Positions 15,337 through 22,965 of a DNA stretch of 44,825 nucleotides are shown here, one piece after another (the stretch's first letter is position 1; every line of letters begins with the position of its first letter). The stretch is from Streptomyces sp. SKN60. GTDB taxonomy: Bacteria; Actinomycetota; Actinomycetes; Streptomycetales; Streptomycetaceae. Under the pieces are notes generated by a model that was not told the origin of the DNA, did no database searches, and saw nothing but the letters and a program-made list of their open reading frames with translations. The stretch is from the NCBI RefSeq assembly GCF_026236535.1, contig NZ_JAHTMW010000034.1:1-44825 (forward strand), written 5' to 3'. A program made the translations under genes and the position numbers.

Positions 15337-15525
15337 TCAGACCACGCCGTAACTCGCGTAGCACATCTGCCTGGCCGGGCCGGTCATGGTGGAGCAGGGG
15401 GACTTGGCGGCCCCGACGCCGGTACGGGGGTCGGCGCCGGCCTCGTGCTCGTCGCGGCGGACGGGGCGGGCCTGGAGGGGCAGTGCTCCCGGACGGCCGG
15501 GGCGGGGGGTGCTTCGGGCGTTCAT
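15337..15525 (-). CDS. Small ORF 3 of the PatG-like operon, Cys-containing candidate precursor
   Basis: The 62-residue product shares the leader-like motif with its neighbours (PGALPLQARPVRRDEHEAGAD). Its C-terminus is unlike theirs: AAKSPCSTMTGPARQMCYASYGVV region with two cysteines, several Ser/Thr and two Tyr. GAGGAGA lies upstream of the ATG, and the gene starts 21 bases after the protease stop, so it should be co-translated at good levels. The Cys/Ser/Thr-containing end would be a plausible modified core, but no cyclodehydratase gene is present nearby. Confidence 0.75.
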   Translation of the reverse strand: MNARSTPRPGRPGALPLQARPVRRDEHEAGADPRTGVGAAKSPCSTMTGPARQMCYASYGVV

Positions 15526-15546
15526 GGGGTTCTCCTCTCGTGATCC

Positions 15547-17982
15547 TCAGTAGGAGCCGAGGAAGGTGTGGACCGGGGCGAGCGTGACCGGCAGCGCGTC
15601 GCTCACGTCGACGGTGAACTGGTACGAGAGCCGGGACCTGCGTTCGTCCTCCGGGTCGTAGAAGGTCACGGTCACGTCCTGGCAGTCCGAACCGACGCGG
15701 CAGTACGGGCTCTTGGTGACCGTGATGGTGTCGAGCGCGTACAGGTTCTCGCTGGAGCCGGGTACCTTGCTGGCCGACAGCAGGCCTTCCGCGAGCTGCT
15801 TGCTGAACGCGTAGGCGTTGGTGCCCATGAAGTTGAGCGCGCGGTCGGCGGAGGTCTGGCCGAGGTTGCGGAACTGGTAGTAGATCTTGTCGAGGAACGC
15901 GCGGATCGTGAGCTCCAGTTGGTCCGGGTTGTCGACCACGGTGTGGTGCGTCGCGGCTTCCTCCTTGATCTTCTTGATGACGGCGTCGACGAGCACGGCC
16001 TCGTGCCACGTGTACAGACCGCGGCTCTTCACCTCGACCACCGGCACGATCTGGCCGGAGTAGAGGCGTGTGGTGCGGCCGGTGAGGACACCGGGGATGG
16101 ACACGCGGGAGATGTACTCGGCGCGCTTGTCCTTCTGCTTCTCGACGTTGATGGCCTGGCCCGCGATGGCGTCGCGGAACACGCGGTAGACGGGCGACAC
16201 CGGGGGGTAGGCCAGCATCGCGTGGATCTCGTCGACGGTCTTCTTCTTCTTCTTCGCGGCGGCGAGCTGAGCGACCGACTTGTGCGTCTCCTGGGCCTCT
16301 TCGGGGAGCACCAGCGGTTGACCCCAGTCCATGGCCACGGGGGCCTCCGCCTCAAGGGCGTACACCGTGGCCCCGTCCATGACGAGGGTCCAGGTGAGCT
16401 TGTCGGAGGCCCAGGGCGCGCTCATGAGGTACTCGCGGAGCTGGTTCACGTTGTACGGGTCGGGATCCTGCTCGACCTTCTCGCCGTTGACCGTGGCGTC
16501 TACGTACGGCATCTGCTGCCGGAAGCCGTCACGGCGGGCCTCGGTCGGGTAGTCGAAGCCGATGGTGCCTATCGCGTAGACCAGCTGGCGTCCTCCTGTC
16601 GTACCAACGCCTCCGCCCCCGCAGGTGCAGGCGGCCGGATCGCTGCCGCCGCATCCGCACGCGGGGCGTACGCCGGAGTGCACGGGGGCGTACGTGGGGG
16701 CGTACGTGGCGGGGGCGGGTGCCGGGGCGACCGCGGGTGCGACCGCGGGTGCGACCGCGGGCGCGACCGCGGGCGGCGGGGCCTGGGCCGGGGGCGGAGC
16801 CGGTACGGGGGCCTGGACCTGGGCCTGGGCTTGGACCGGTGCCGGTGCCGGGGCTTGGGCCACCGGGGGCGGGGCGGGTGCTCCGCCGTCGGCGGTGACG
16901 CCGGCCGGCACCGGTGCCGGGGCCTGGGGTGCGGGGGCCTGCGGTACGGCCCCGGGCGTGGGCACGGGTTCGGGCGGCGGCGGGGCGGCCGCGGGGGCGA
17001 CGGCCTGCTGCGGTGCGGGGGCCTCTTGCGGCACGGGCGCGGAAGCGGCTGCGGGAGTGGTCACGGCTGTCTCCTCTTTCCTGGTCCTGGTGACGTGGGC
17101 GAGCGCCCGGACGGCGTCCAGGCTGCCGCCGAGCCTGCGGCGGCAGTCCGGGGCGTCCGGGTCGGCGCAGTCGGGGGCGGTGGCCGTCGTGAGCAGGGTC
17201 TGCCCCGCGGCCCGGGGGTCCGCCGCGCCGCCGCCGGCCAGCTGGGCGGCGACGAGCAGCGCCGCCGTACCGGCCACGAGGGGGGTGGCGAAACTGCTCC
17301 CGGTGAGGGAGGCGAGGCCGCCGCCGGGTGCGGCGCCCTCGATGTCCTGGCCGGGGGCGAGGATTCCGTGGGTGCGGTAGGCGGCACCCCAGTTGCTGAT
17401 GTCGAGTGGCCGGCCGTCGGCCGCGGCGGCGCCGACGGCCAGGACGGAGGGGTGGGCGGCGGGCACCTGGAGGGTGTCGGCGCCGTCGTTCCCGACGGCC
17501 GAGACGACCAGGACGCCGCGGTCCTCGCAGAGCCGCAGGGCCCGGGCGAGCAGGGGGTCGGCCTGGCCGTCGGCGGCCCGTTCGCCGCCGCTGAGGTTGA
17601 TGACGTGCGCGCCCTCCTCGACCGCCCGCTCGATGGCGCGGGCCAGGTCCAGCTGGGGCACCCGGCCGCCGTCACCGCCGTGGGCGCCGTCGCGGAAGAC
17701 CGGCAGGAGCAGGCCGCGGCAGCGCGGGACGAGCCCGGTAAGGGGACTGTCCGGCATGCCGAAGAGGAGGCTCGCCACGTGTGTGCCGTGCCGGGACATG
17801 GGTCCCTGACCGGCGGGTTCCTGCACCACAGTGGTGAGGCGCGTGAGATCCGCGCCCGCGAAGCAGGGGTGGGTGAGGTCGACGGGGCCGTCGAGCAGCG
17901 CCACGCACACCCGCGGGTCGCCGAGCGGCTGACCGGGCTGAGCGTGAAGTGCGCCCTCGCCGAGGATCGCCCGAGGCTTCAT
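15547..17982 (-). CDS. Subtilisin-PatG-like fused maturation protease
   Basis: The 811-residue protein has an S8 subtilisin domain (about 20-300) with the full triad: Asp31 in VALLDGPVDLTHP, His65 in SRHGTHVASLLFG and Ser230 in GSSFATP, with the oxyanion Asn165 in SAVGNDG. A Pro/Ala/Gln linker (305-434) and a four-Cys cluster (442-454, CGC...CTC) follow. The C-terminal region (466-811) begins QLVYAIGTIGFDYPTEARRD and contains WTLVMDGATVYALEAEAP, both features of the PatG C-terminal domain of cyanobactin maturation proteases. PatA/PatG enzymes cut and macrocyclise precursor peptides. It heads an operon with four small ORFs. No signal peptide is seen. Confidence 0.88.
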   Translation of the reverse strand: MKPRAILGEGALHAQPGQPLGDPRVCVALLDGPVDLTHPCFAGADLTRLTTVVQEPAGQGPMSRHGTHVASLLFGMPDSPLTGLVPRCRGLLLPVFRDGAHGGDGGRVPQLDLARAIERAVEEGAHVINLSGGERAADGQADPLLARALRLCEDRGVLVVSAVGNDGADTLQVPAAHPSVLAVGAAAADGRPLDISNWGAAYRTHGILAPGQDIEGAAPGGGLASLTGSSFATPLVAGTAALLVAAQLAGGGAADPRAAGQTLLTTATAPDCADPDAPDCRRRLGGSLDAVRALAHVTRTRKEETAVTTPAAASAPVPQEAPAPQQAVAPAAAPPPPEPVPTPGAVPQAPAPQAPAPVPAGVTADGGAPAPPPVAQAPAPAPVQAQAQVQAPVPAPPPAQAPPPAVAPAVAPAVAPAVAPAPAPATYAPTYAPVHSGVRPACGCGGSDPAACTCGGGGVGTTGGRQLVYAIGTIGFDYPTEARRDGFRQQMPYVDATVNGEKVEQDPDPYNVNQLREYLMSAPWASDKLTWTLVMDGATVYALEAEAPVAMDWGQPLVLPEEAQETHKSVAQLAAAKKKKKTVDEIHAMLAYPPVSPVYRVFRDAIAGQAINVEKQKDKRAEYISRVSIPGVLTGRTTRLYSGQIVPVVEVKSRGLYTWHEAVLVDAVIKKIKEEAATHHTVVDNPDQLELTIRAFLDKIYYQFRNLGQTSADRALNFMGTNAYAFSKQLAEGLLSASKVPGSSENLYALDTITVTKSPYCRVGSDCQDVTVTFYDPEDERRSRLSYQFTVDVSDALPVTLAPVHTFLGSY

Positions 17983-18082
17983 TCCGACCTCCCGACCTGC
18001 GTTCCGTGCCGGTGCATGTCGGTACGAGCGTCGGAGCGCCGCGTTCCCGGCCCGTCACCCGGAATGTCCAAGCCGCGTGGGC

Positions 18083-18126
18083 GGAGCGTTTCCGGGGCGT
18101 GGCCGGGAGCATTTCCACGGCGTTTG
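18083..18126 (-). promoter_or_regulatory. SARP-like heptamer array upstream of the protease operon
   Basis: On the upper strand GCGTTTC (18086), GCGTGGC (18097), GCATTTC (18109) and GCGTTTG (18120) occur 11, 12 and 11 bases apart. Read leftward these are GAAACGC-type heptamers, about 100-145 bases before the protease start. Heptamers repeated once per helical turn with 4-5 base spacers are the usual binding pattern of SARP regulators, and one is encoded next door. Binding is inferred. Confidence 0.5.
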
Positions 18127-18159
18127 GCAGCCGGTCAGAGCGTTGGTCCGGCGGGTCCG

Positions 18160-18187
18160 GGAAAGCGCCGGAAATCGTGCGGAAAAG
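18160..18187 (+). promoter_or_regulatory. SARP-like GGAAA direct repeats upstream of the SARP gene
   Basis: GGAAAGC (18160), GGAAATC (18170) and GGAAAAG (18181) occur 10 and 11 bases apart on the upper strand, facing the regulator gene. The core GGAAA also appears in the leftward array (GGAAACGC, GGAAATGC on that strand). The region 17983-18265 holds no gene and seems to be the shared divergent promoter. Confidence 0.42.
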
Positions 18188-18265
18188 GTGCGGGCCCCGG
18201 GCGGGCCGGCGCCGGAAAGCCCGGAAACAGGGGTGCCGCGGGGGCGCTGTCCGGGCGGGGAGCGG

Positions 18266-19012
18266 ATGCGTGATCCACCGGCCGGTTGCACAGTGAGGGA
18301 TGTGTCATCGAACGGCGTATACCTCGAACTGCTCGGCGCCTTCGAGCTCTCATACGCCGGATGCCGCATCCCCCTCCCCTCAGGGGCACAGCGCCTGTTG
18401 GCGCTGCTCGCCGTGCACACGGCCGGTGTGTACCGGGGTGCGGCAGCCGAGCTGCTCTGGCCCGACTGCGTCCCGAGCAGAGCGTCCGCGAACCTCAGGA
18501 CCGCGCTGTGTCACGGCCGGCGCGCCGGGCCCGTGACGGCGGTCGAGTGCGTGGACCGGCGGCTGCGGCTCGCCCCGGTCGTGGCCGTCGACCTGCACTG
18601 CGTACGGGGGGCGGCCCAGCGGTCGGTGACGGACGGCGCCCCGCCCGCGGAGCACGAGGACCTGGTCGCCCGCCTCCGGGACGAGCTGCTGCCGCACTGG
18701 CCGGACGAATGGCTGGTCCTGGAGCGCGAGCGCTGGGACCAGCTGAGACTGCACGCCCTGGAGGCCCTCGCGGAGCGGCTGCGCCGCGAGGGCGAGTATC
18801 TGGACGCGTTCCAGACGGCGTTGACCGCGAGCCAGATCGATCCGATCAGGGAGACGGCCCAGCGGATCCTGGTCGAGATCCTCCTCGCCGAGGGCAACCG
18901 GGCGTGCGCGGTGAAGCGCTACCAGGAGTACCGGCGGCTGCTGCGCCGGGAGTTGGCGGTGGAGCCGTCTCCCCTGATGACCCGTCTGGTCCAGGACGCG
19001 ATCTCCGCGTAG
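18266..19012 (+). CDS. SARP/BTAD-family pathway regulator
   Basis: The protein of about 248 residues has the AfsR/SARP layout: an OmpR-type winged helix (YLELLGAFELSYAGCRIPLP, AELLWPDCVPSRASANLRTA) and a C-terminal BTAD domain (LLPHWPDEWLVLERERWDQL, LEALAERLRREGEYLDAFQT). It ends YRRLLRRELAVEPSPLMTRL. It is a stand-alone small SARP with no ATPase domain, like ActII-ORF4. The ATG at 18266 with GGGGAG upstream is preferred; GTG at 18293 or 18302 is possible. Divergence from the PatG-like operon suggests that it activates it, as SARPs commonly sit inside the clusters they control. Confidence 0.88.
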   Translation: MRDPPAGCTVRDVSSNGVYLELLGAFELSYAGCRIPLPSGAQRLLALLAVHTAGVYRGAAAELLWPDCVPSRASANLRTALCHGRRAGPVTAVECVDRRLRLAPVVAVDLHCVRGAAQRSVTDGAPPAEHEDLVARLRDELLPHWPDEWLVLERERWDQLRLHALEALAERLRREGEYLDAFQTALTASQIDPIRETAQRILVEILLAEGNRACAVKRYQEYRRLLRRELAVEPSPLMTRLVQDAISA

Positions 19013-19043
19013 GGGGGCGCCGGCCTCAGGCAGCGCAGTTGCC

Positions 19044-20360
19044 TCAGACGGTGCAGTCGACGGCGTTCTCGGTGGCTGCGGTGGCCGGGGTGGGCATGGG
19101 GGCGGGGGTGGAGGCCGGGGAGCTGCTGCGGGCGACGACCCGGCCGGCCGGCGTACGGCTCAGGCGCAGTGAGAGCATGACCGCGGCCAGGCCCAGGAGG
19201 GTCATCGCGGCGCCCGCCCAGGCCGGGGAGGCGAAGCCGAGGCCGGCGTCGATGACGGTGCCGCCGAGCCAGGGGCCGCCGGTGTTGCCGAGGTTGAAGG
19301 CGGCGGTGGTGGTGGCGCCGGCGAGGGTGGGGGCGGCGCCCGCGACGTTGAACATGCGGGCGTTGAGGGCGGGGGCCGTGTAGAAGGCGGAGACGCCGAG
19401 GAGGAAGGTCAGCGCGACGGTCGCCACCGGGCTGGACGCGAACAGGGCGAGGGCGACCAGGAAGACGGTGGAGGCGGTGATGCCGCTGAGGAGGACGCCG
19501 AAGAGGTGGGCGTCGGCGACCCGGCCGCCGATGTACGTACCGAGGAGGGCGCCGATGCCGAAGAGCGCGAGGACGCCGGAGACCCAGCCCTTGTCGAGGC
19601 CGGAGACGTCGGTGAGCAGCGGGGCCAGGTAGGAGAAGGCGCAGAAGACGCCGCCGGCGGCGAGGGCGGTGACGAGGACGGAGAGCAGCACCTGGCGGTC
19701 GCGGTAGATGACCAGCTCGCCCTTGAGCCGGGGCTTGGTCTCGGGGAGCGGGATGTGCGGGATGCGGGTGACGACGCCGACGAGGGCGATCGCGGAGGCG
19801 ACGGCGACGGCCCAGAAGGCGGAGCGCCAGCCGAGGTGCTCGCCGAGGAAGGCGCCGGCGGGGACGCCGAGGACGTTGGCGATGGACAGGCCGCCGATCA
19901 TCACGGCCATGGCGCGGGCGCGGGCGCCCATCGGCACCATCGCGATGGCGACGGCCGCGCCGACCGCCCAGAACCCGGCGCAGGCGAGCGCGCTCACGAC
20001 GCGGGAGACGAAGAGCACCGCGTAGTTCGGCGCGAGCGCGCCGGCCACCTGGCCGAGGCCGAAGAGGGTGATCAGGGCGACCAGGGTGGTCTTGCGGGGG
20101 AGCCGGAGGGTGGCGACGGCGAGCAGCGGCGCGCCCACCACCATGCCGATCGCGAAGGCCGAGATGAGCAGGCCCGCGCGCGGGATGGACACGTTCATGT
20201 CCTCCGCGATGGGCGGGAGCAGCCCGGACAGCATGAACTCGCTCGTGCCGAGCGCGAAGACGGAGAGGCCGAGGATGTAGACGGCCAGGGGCATACGGGT
20301 GGTGGCGGGCGGGGCGGCAGGCGGGGCGGCTTCTGCGGTGTCGGCGGAGGAAGACGGCAT
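19044..20360 (-). CDS. MFS drug efflux transporter, Cmx/CmlR-like
   Basis: The 438-residue protein has about twelve membrane helices. It shows the DHA1 chloramphenicol-exporter signature LGTSEFMLSGLLPPIAEDMN and SRVVSALACAGFWAVGAAVA, with a loop after helix 6 containing PRLKGELVIYRDRQ. Members export chloramphenicol and related compounds, or sugars and arabinose-like molecules in the wider family. It follows a MarR regulator in the same direction, and an 85-base gap separates them. A role in self-protection from the peptide locus next door is possible but not shown. Confidence 0.88.
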   Translation of the reverse strand: MPSSSADTAEAAPPAAPPATTRMPLAVYILGLSVFALGTSEFMLSGLLPPIAEDMNVSIPRAGLLISAFAIGMVVGAPLLAVATLRLPRKTTLVALITLFGLGQVAGALAPNYAVLFVSRVVSALACAGFWAVGAAVAIAMVPMGARARAMAVMIGGLSIANVLGVPAGAFLGEHLGWRSAFWAVAVASAIALVGVVTRIPHIPLPETKPRLKGELVIYRDRQVLLSVLVTALAAGGVFCAFSYLAPLLTDVSGLDKGWVSGVLALFGIGALLGTYIGGRVADAHLFGVLLSGITASTVFLVALALFASSPVATVALTFLLGVSAFYTAPALNARMFNVAGAAPTLAGATTTAAFNLGNTGGPWLGGTVIDAGLGFASPAWAGAAMTLLGLAAVMLSLRLSRTPAGRVVARSSSPASTPAPMPTPATAATENAVDCTV

Positions 20361-20445
20361 GACATGGGCAACCTGCGGTTTGTGCCTGTCATTCCTCTGC
20401 GAGTGATCGTCTCGCGATACGGGACGGTACGGGCGGGGCGGGGAC

Positions 20446-20913
20446 CTACAGCTCCCGGTGCACCCGCAGCAGCAGGGCGTGGAGGGCGCGCCGCTCGTCC
20501 GCGTCGAGCGGGGCCAGCACCTCGTCCTGGACGGCGCGGGCCTCGGCGTCGAGTTCGGTGAGGGCGGTGCGGCCCTCGGGGGTGAGGGAGACCGAGACCC
20601 GGCGCCGGTCGCGCGGATCGCGGGCCCGCTCGACCCAGCCGGCGGCGGCCAGCTGGTCGATCACCTTGGTCATGTCGCTGGCGTCCACCCCGAGCCGTAC
20701 CACCAGCTCCCGCTGCGCGTGCGGCCCGAAGTCGGCGAGCGCGGCGAGCACCGCCATGTCCCACAGCCGCAGCTCGCGCCGGGCGAGCCGGGCGGCGAGA
20801 CGGCCGCGGGCGGTCTTGCCGACGCGGGAGAGGAGGTACGTGCTCAGGTCGAGCAGCGTCGGCGGCGTCGCGTGCGCGGACTGTGCGGACGGTGCGGGCT
20901 GTGCGGAATCCAT
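20446..20913 (-). CDS. MarR-family transcriptional regulator
   Basis: The 155-residue product has the MarR winged-helix pattern: LWDMAVLAALADFGPHAQRE, LGVDASDMTKVIDQLAAAGW and the wing VERARDPRDRRRVSVSLTPE. The ATG at 20913 begins after an N-terminal Ala/Gln-rich tail of about 20 residues. It probably represses itself, the efflux pump downstream and the divergent VOC gene through the two palindromes at 20925-20959. The ligand is unknown. Confidence 0.92.
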   Translation of the reverse strand: MDSAQPAPSAQSAHATPPTLLDLSTYLLSRVGKTARGRLAARLARRELRLWDMAVLAALADFGPHAQRELVVRLGVDASDMTKVIDQLAAAGWVERARDPRDRRRVSVSLTPEGRTALTELDAEARAVQDEVLAPLDADERRALHALLLRVHREL

Positions 20914-20924
20914 GGCCCGAATTC

Positions 20925-20959
20925 TAGGGTGCAACCCTATAGTGGGTCTGCACCCACTA
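20925..20959. promoter_or_regulatory. Two adjacent perfect palindromes, candidate MarR operators
   Basis: TAGGGTGCAACCCTA (20925-20939) is a perfect 6-3-6 dyad. It is immediately followed by TAGTGGGTCTGCACCCACTA (20940-20959), a perfect 8-4-8 dyad. They lie between marR (leftward) and the VOC gene (rightward). A rightward -10-like TATAGT (20938-20943) spans their junction, and a leftward -10-like TAGAAT (20921-20926) abuts the first. Repressor binding would block both directions. Confidence 0.75.
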
Positions 20960-21002
20960 ATCACCCGCGTGTTGCCCCGCGCCCCCATGAGGAAGGCCCG
21001 GC

Positions 21003-21404
21003 ATGGATGCCCTCTACCCCCGCCTGCTCGTCACCCGCTTCCCCGACTGCTTCCGCTTCTACGCCGCCGTCCTCCCGCCCCTGACCGGCGCCCGTCTCGC
21101 GAAGGGCGACCCGGCCGGCCCGTACGCCAACTGGGACCGCGACGACCAGTCCGTCCTCTCCCTCTTCGACCGCGCCGCGATGTCCACCGCCCTCGGCACC
21201 GCGCCCCTCCCCGCCGACCCTGCCCAGGACACCACGATGCTCGTCCTCCGCGTCGACGACGTGGACCAGGGCTTCGCCCTCTGCCTGCAGCACGGCGGCA
21301 CCCCGGTCACCACCCCCGCCGCCCGCCCCGAATGGGGCCCGACCCTCCGCACCGCCCACCTCCGCGACCCGGAGGGCCGCCTGATCGAGCTGCAGTCGTA
21401 CTGA
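21003..21404 (+). CDS. VOC-family protein
   Basis: The 133-residue product has a VOC fold: LLVTRFPDCFRFYAAVLPPL at the N-terminus and HLRDPEGRLIELQSY at the C-terminus, with the usual EWGPTLRTAHLRDPEG strand. GAGGAAGG precedes the ATG. Divergent transcription from marR across two operators suggests that it is induced with the efflux pump, perhaps as a binding or detoxifying protein for the same compound. The substrate is unknown. Confidence 0.88.
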   Translation: MDALYPRLLVTRFPDCFRFYAAVLPPLTGARLAKGDPAGPYANWDRDDQSVLSLFDRAAMSTALGTAPLPADPAQDTTMLVLRVDDVDQGFALCLQHGGTPVTTPAARPEWGPTLRTAHLRDPEGRLIELQSY

Positions 21405-21445
21405 CAACTGCTGTGGGTCCGGGGCGTACTCCTAAGCCCCGCCGC

Positions 21446-21793
21446 TCAGTCCCAGACCTCGCGCTCCGCCTCGGCGATCATCCTCCCGATCTCCGCCGAC
21501 GCGGCCCGCCGCACGGCCCTGTCTTCCGCGGTCCCGGAGACGGTCTCCAGCGCATGCAGCCGGGCAGCTCTCTCCGGGGTTCGGCGCAGCGCCACCCAGA
21601 TGCCCCACCGGCGGATGAAGAGATGCATGGGCGTCGTGCTGTCGGTCTGGATGGCTTCCTGCCATGCCTGCCGGAACTCCTGCTCAAATTCGACGGCGGC
21701 GGCGAGGTCGATACGGTTCACGGCCACCCGGAGCGCGGCCTCGGTGAGAGGCGGCATCGGCAATGCGGCGTCGCTGATGGGCGAGGTCGTCAT
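21446..21793 (-). CDS. DUF6247-like protein
   Basis: The 115-residue product is mostly helical, with PMPPLTEAALRVAVNRIDLA near the start, then VEFEQEFRQAWQEAIQTDST, PMHLFIRRWGIWVALRRTPE and a charged C-terminal helix. This order matches small actinobacterial DUF6247 proteins, which are often found beside toxin- or nuclease-like genes. No such partner is visible here. The ATG at 21793 has GAGG upstream (GAGGAGGGCCCGATG region). The function is unknown. Confidence 0.72.
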   Translation of the reverse strand: MTTSPISDAALPMPPLTEAALRVAVNRIDLAAAVEFEQEFRQAWQEAIQTDSTTPMHLFIRRWGIWVALRRTPERAARLHALETVSGTAEDRAVRRAASAEIGRMIAEAEREVWD

Positions 21794-21947
21794 CGGGCCC
21801 TCCTCGGTGAGATCTGCTTCACGGTATCGCGCTCGCGGCGCACGAGGCGGGCCGTTCTCGACGCGATGCGGAGATGATGCCGCGCCCTGGGCAACGGACC
21901 CCGCCCGGGGTGCGGACCGGCAGTACACTGCGTGCCCTGCGGTGGTC
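21794..21947. other. Intergenic, promoter region of the DUF6247 gene
   Basis: About 150 bases between two leftward genes. No clear terminator, repeat or strong promoter box was recognised. Confidence 0.4.
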
Positions 21948-22175
21948 TCACCCCGTCTCTCTCGGACGCGGGCGGTGCCTGCTCTGAAGGAGGTCCAGCG
22001 GATCGGGCTGCGGTGGGAAGTGCGGTGCGCACTCCCGGCACGCGTACACGTTCCACCCGGGCCCCGAGTTCTGGTGCACCTCGGCGACGATCACGGGCGT
22101 GTCCGTGACGTGGTGACAGCGCACGCACATGCGGACCGGCTTCCGCGACGGAGTGTCAGGGGTCGGCTCGCTCAC
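21948..22175 (-). CDS. Small zinc-finger-like protein
   Basis: The 75-residue product holds two Cys pairs typical of a zinc ribbon: RMCVRCHHVTDTPV and WNVYACRECAPHFPP. A proline- and arginine-rich tail follows. Its GTG overlaps the stop of the upstream gene (GTGA), so translation is coupled. Such proteins are common next to short GntR regulators in Streptomyces mobile or accessory regions. No function is established. Confidence 0.82.
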   Translation of the reverse strand: MSEPTPDTPSRKPVRMCVRCHHVTDTPVIVAEVHQNSGPGWNVYACRECAPHFPPQPDPLDLLQSRHRPRPRETG

Positions 22176-22549
22176 CAGGCCACCCTCGGCGCGTGGATGT
22201 CCCGGGTGTCCAGGTCGAGTCCGAAGTCTGCCGCGAGGACGAGGCTGAGGCGCCGCCATCGCTGGAGGGTGCGCTCTTCCTGTCGTTCGAGTGCGACAAG
22301 GTAGGGACGGATGAGGGCGGTGGCCGCTCCGTCGAGCGTTTCCCCGAGCCCGTACGGGGAGCGGGGGCCGTCAGCTTGCCGCTGGGCCGGACCGAACCAG
22401 TCGTACAGCCCGGGTCGTACCTCCTCCCTCCGCCGGGCGAGGACCGAGGTCGGGTTGGTCGGCCGAGTGTCGGCCCGCCGCCGCCCGGAACCGGGCGCCA
22501 GGGGCAGGCCCAGCAGTCGCGCGAGCAGCGCGGCGATAAGGTTTCGCAC
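22172..22549 (-). CDS. Conserved hypothetical protein, divergent to short GntR regulator
   Basis: The 125-residue product begins with an amphipathic or membrane-leaning stretch (MRNLIAALLARLLGLPLAPG), then basic RRRADTRPTNPT, and ends with a helical region (LVALERQEERTLQRWRRLSL) and LDTRDIHAPRVAW. Start codon is GTG with GGAGC upstream. I recognise this gene order (with the zinc-ribbon gene after it and a GntR gene opposite) as recurrent in Streptomyces. The function is not known. Confidence 0.75.
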   Translation of the reverse strand: MRNLIAALLARLLGLPLAPGSGRRRADTRPTNPTSVLARRREEVRPGLYDWFGPAQRQADGPRSPYGLGETLDGAATALIRPYLVALERQEERTLQRWRRLSLVLAADFGLDLDTRDIHAPRVAW

Positions 22550-22695
22550 AGCCGAAGCTCCATTCTTCGGTCAGCCCCTGGGAACGGCCCTGGCCGGCCG
22601 CCCGGGGGCGTTTGTGTGTCGGGCCACACTGTAGCCGCAGTTATCCACGGTTATCTACGGATGCGCGGAAACCTGCGGTCACCCACGCTGACTTC

Positions 22696-22965
22696 ATGGA
22701 CCTTGACCGCACCCGGCCCCTCTGGCGACAGATCGCGGCGGAGATCATCCGGCGCATCGAGAGCGGGACCTACCCGCCGGGAAGCCGTGTGCCGTCCACC
22801 CTGGAGATCGCCCAGGAGTTCGGCGTCGTGAACGCGACGGCGGCGAAGGCCATGCGACGCGTACGGGAAGAGGGCTGGACCCGGGGCGAGGTCGGCCTGG
22901 GAACCTTCGTCTCCGACCCTCTGCCGTCCACGACCGGCCTGGAGGACGACGAGTCCGCCGACTGA
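22696..22965 (+). CDS. Short GntR-family regulator (DNA-binding domain only)
   Basis: The 89-residue product consists almost only of a GntR winged helix: PLWRQIAAEIIRRIESGTYP, SRVPSTLEIAQEFGVVNATA and AKAMRRVREEGW. There is no room for an effector domain, so DNA binding may be controlled by a partner or be constitutive. No Shine-Dalgarno precedes the ATG. Upstream a near-repeat TTATCCACGGTTATCTACGG lies around 22640-22660 and may be its operator or part of the divergent promoter. Confidence 0.88.
   Translation: MDLDRTRPLWRQIAAEIIRRIESGTYPPGSRVPSTLEIAQEFGVVNATAAKAMRRVREEGWTRGEVGLGTFVSDPLPSTTGLEDDESAD

Noticed and set aside
15547..17982. Canonical cyanobactin cluster
   Set aside because: No YcaO, PatE-type precursor, prenyltransferase or separate PatA is present. 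The small ORFs lack AYDG-type recognition sequences.
15568..18273. Long rightward open frame opposite the PatG-like protease
   Set aside because: Low-complexity Gly/Arg-rich translation caused by the GC bias and the Pro/Ala linker of the real leftward gene.
22640..22662. DnaA boxes / replication origin from TTATCCACGG TTATCTACGG
   Set aside because: Only two imperfect boxes, no dnaA or dnaN nearby, and the Streptomyces box prefers TTGTCCACA. They are more likely part of a divergent promoter.
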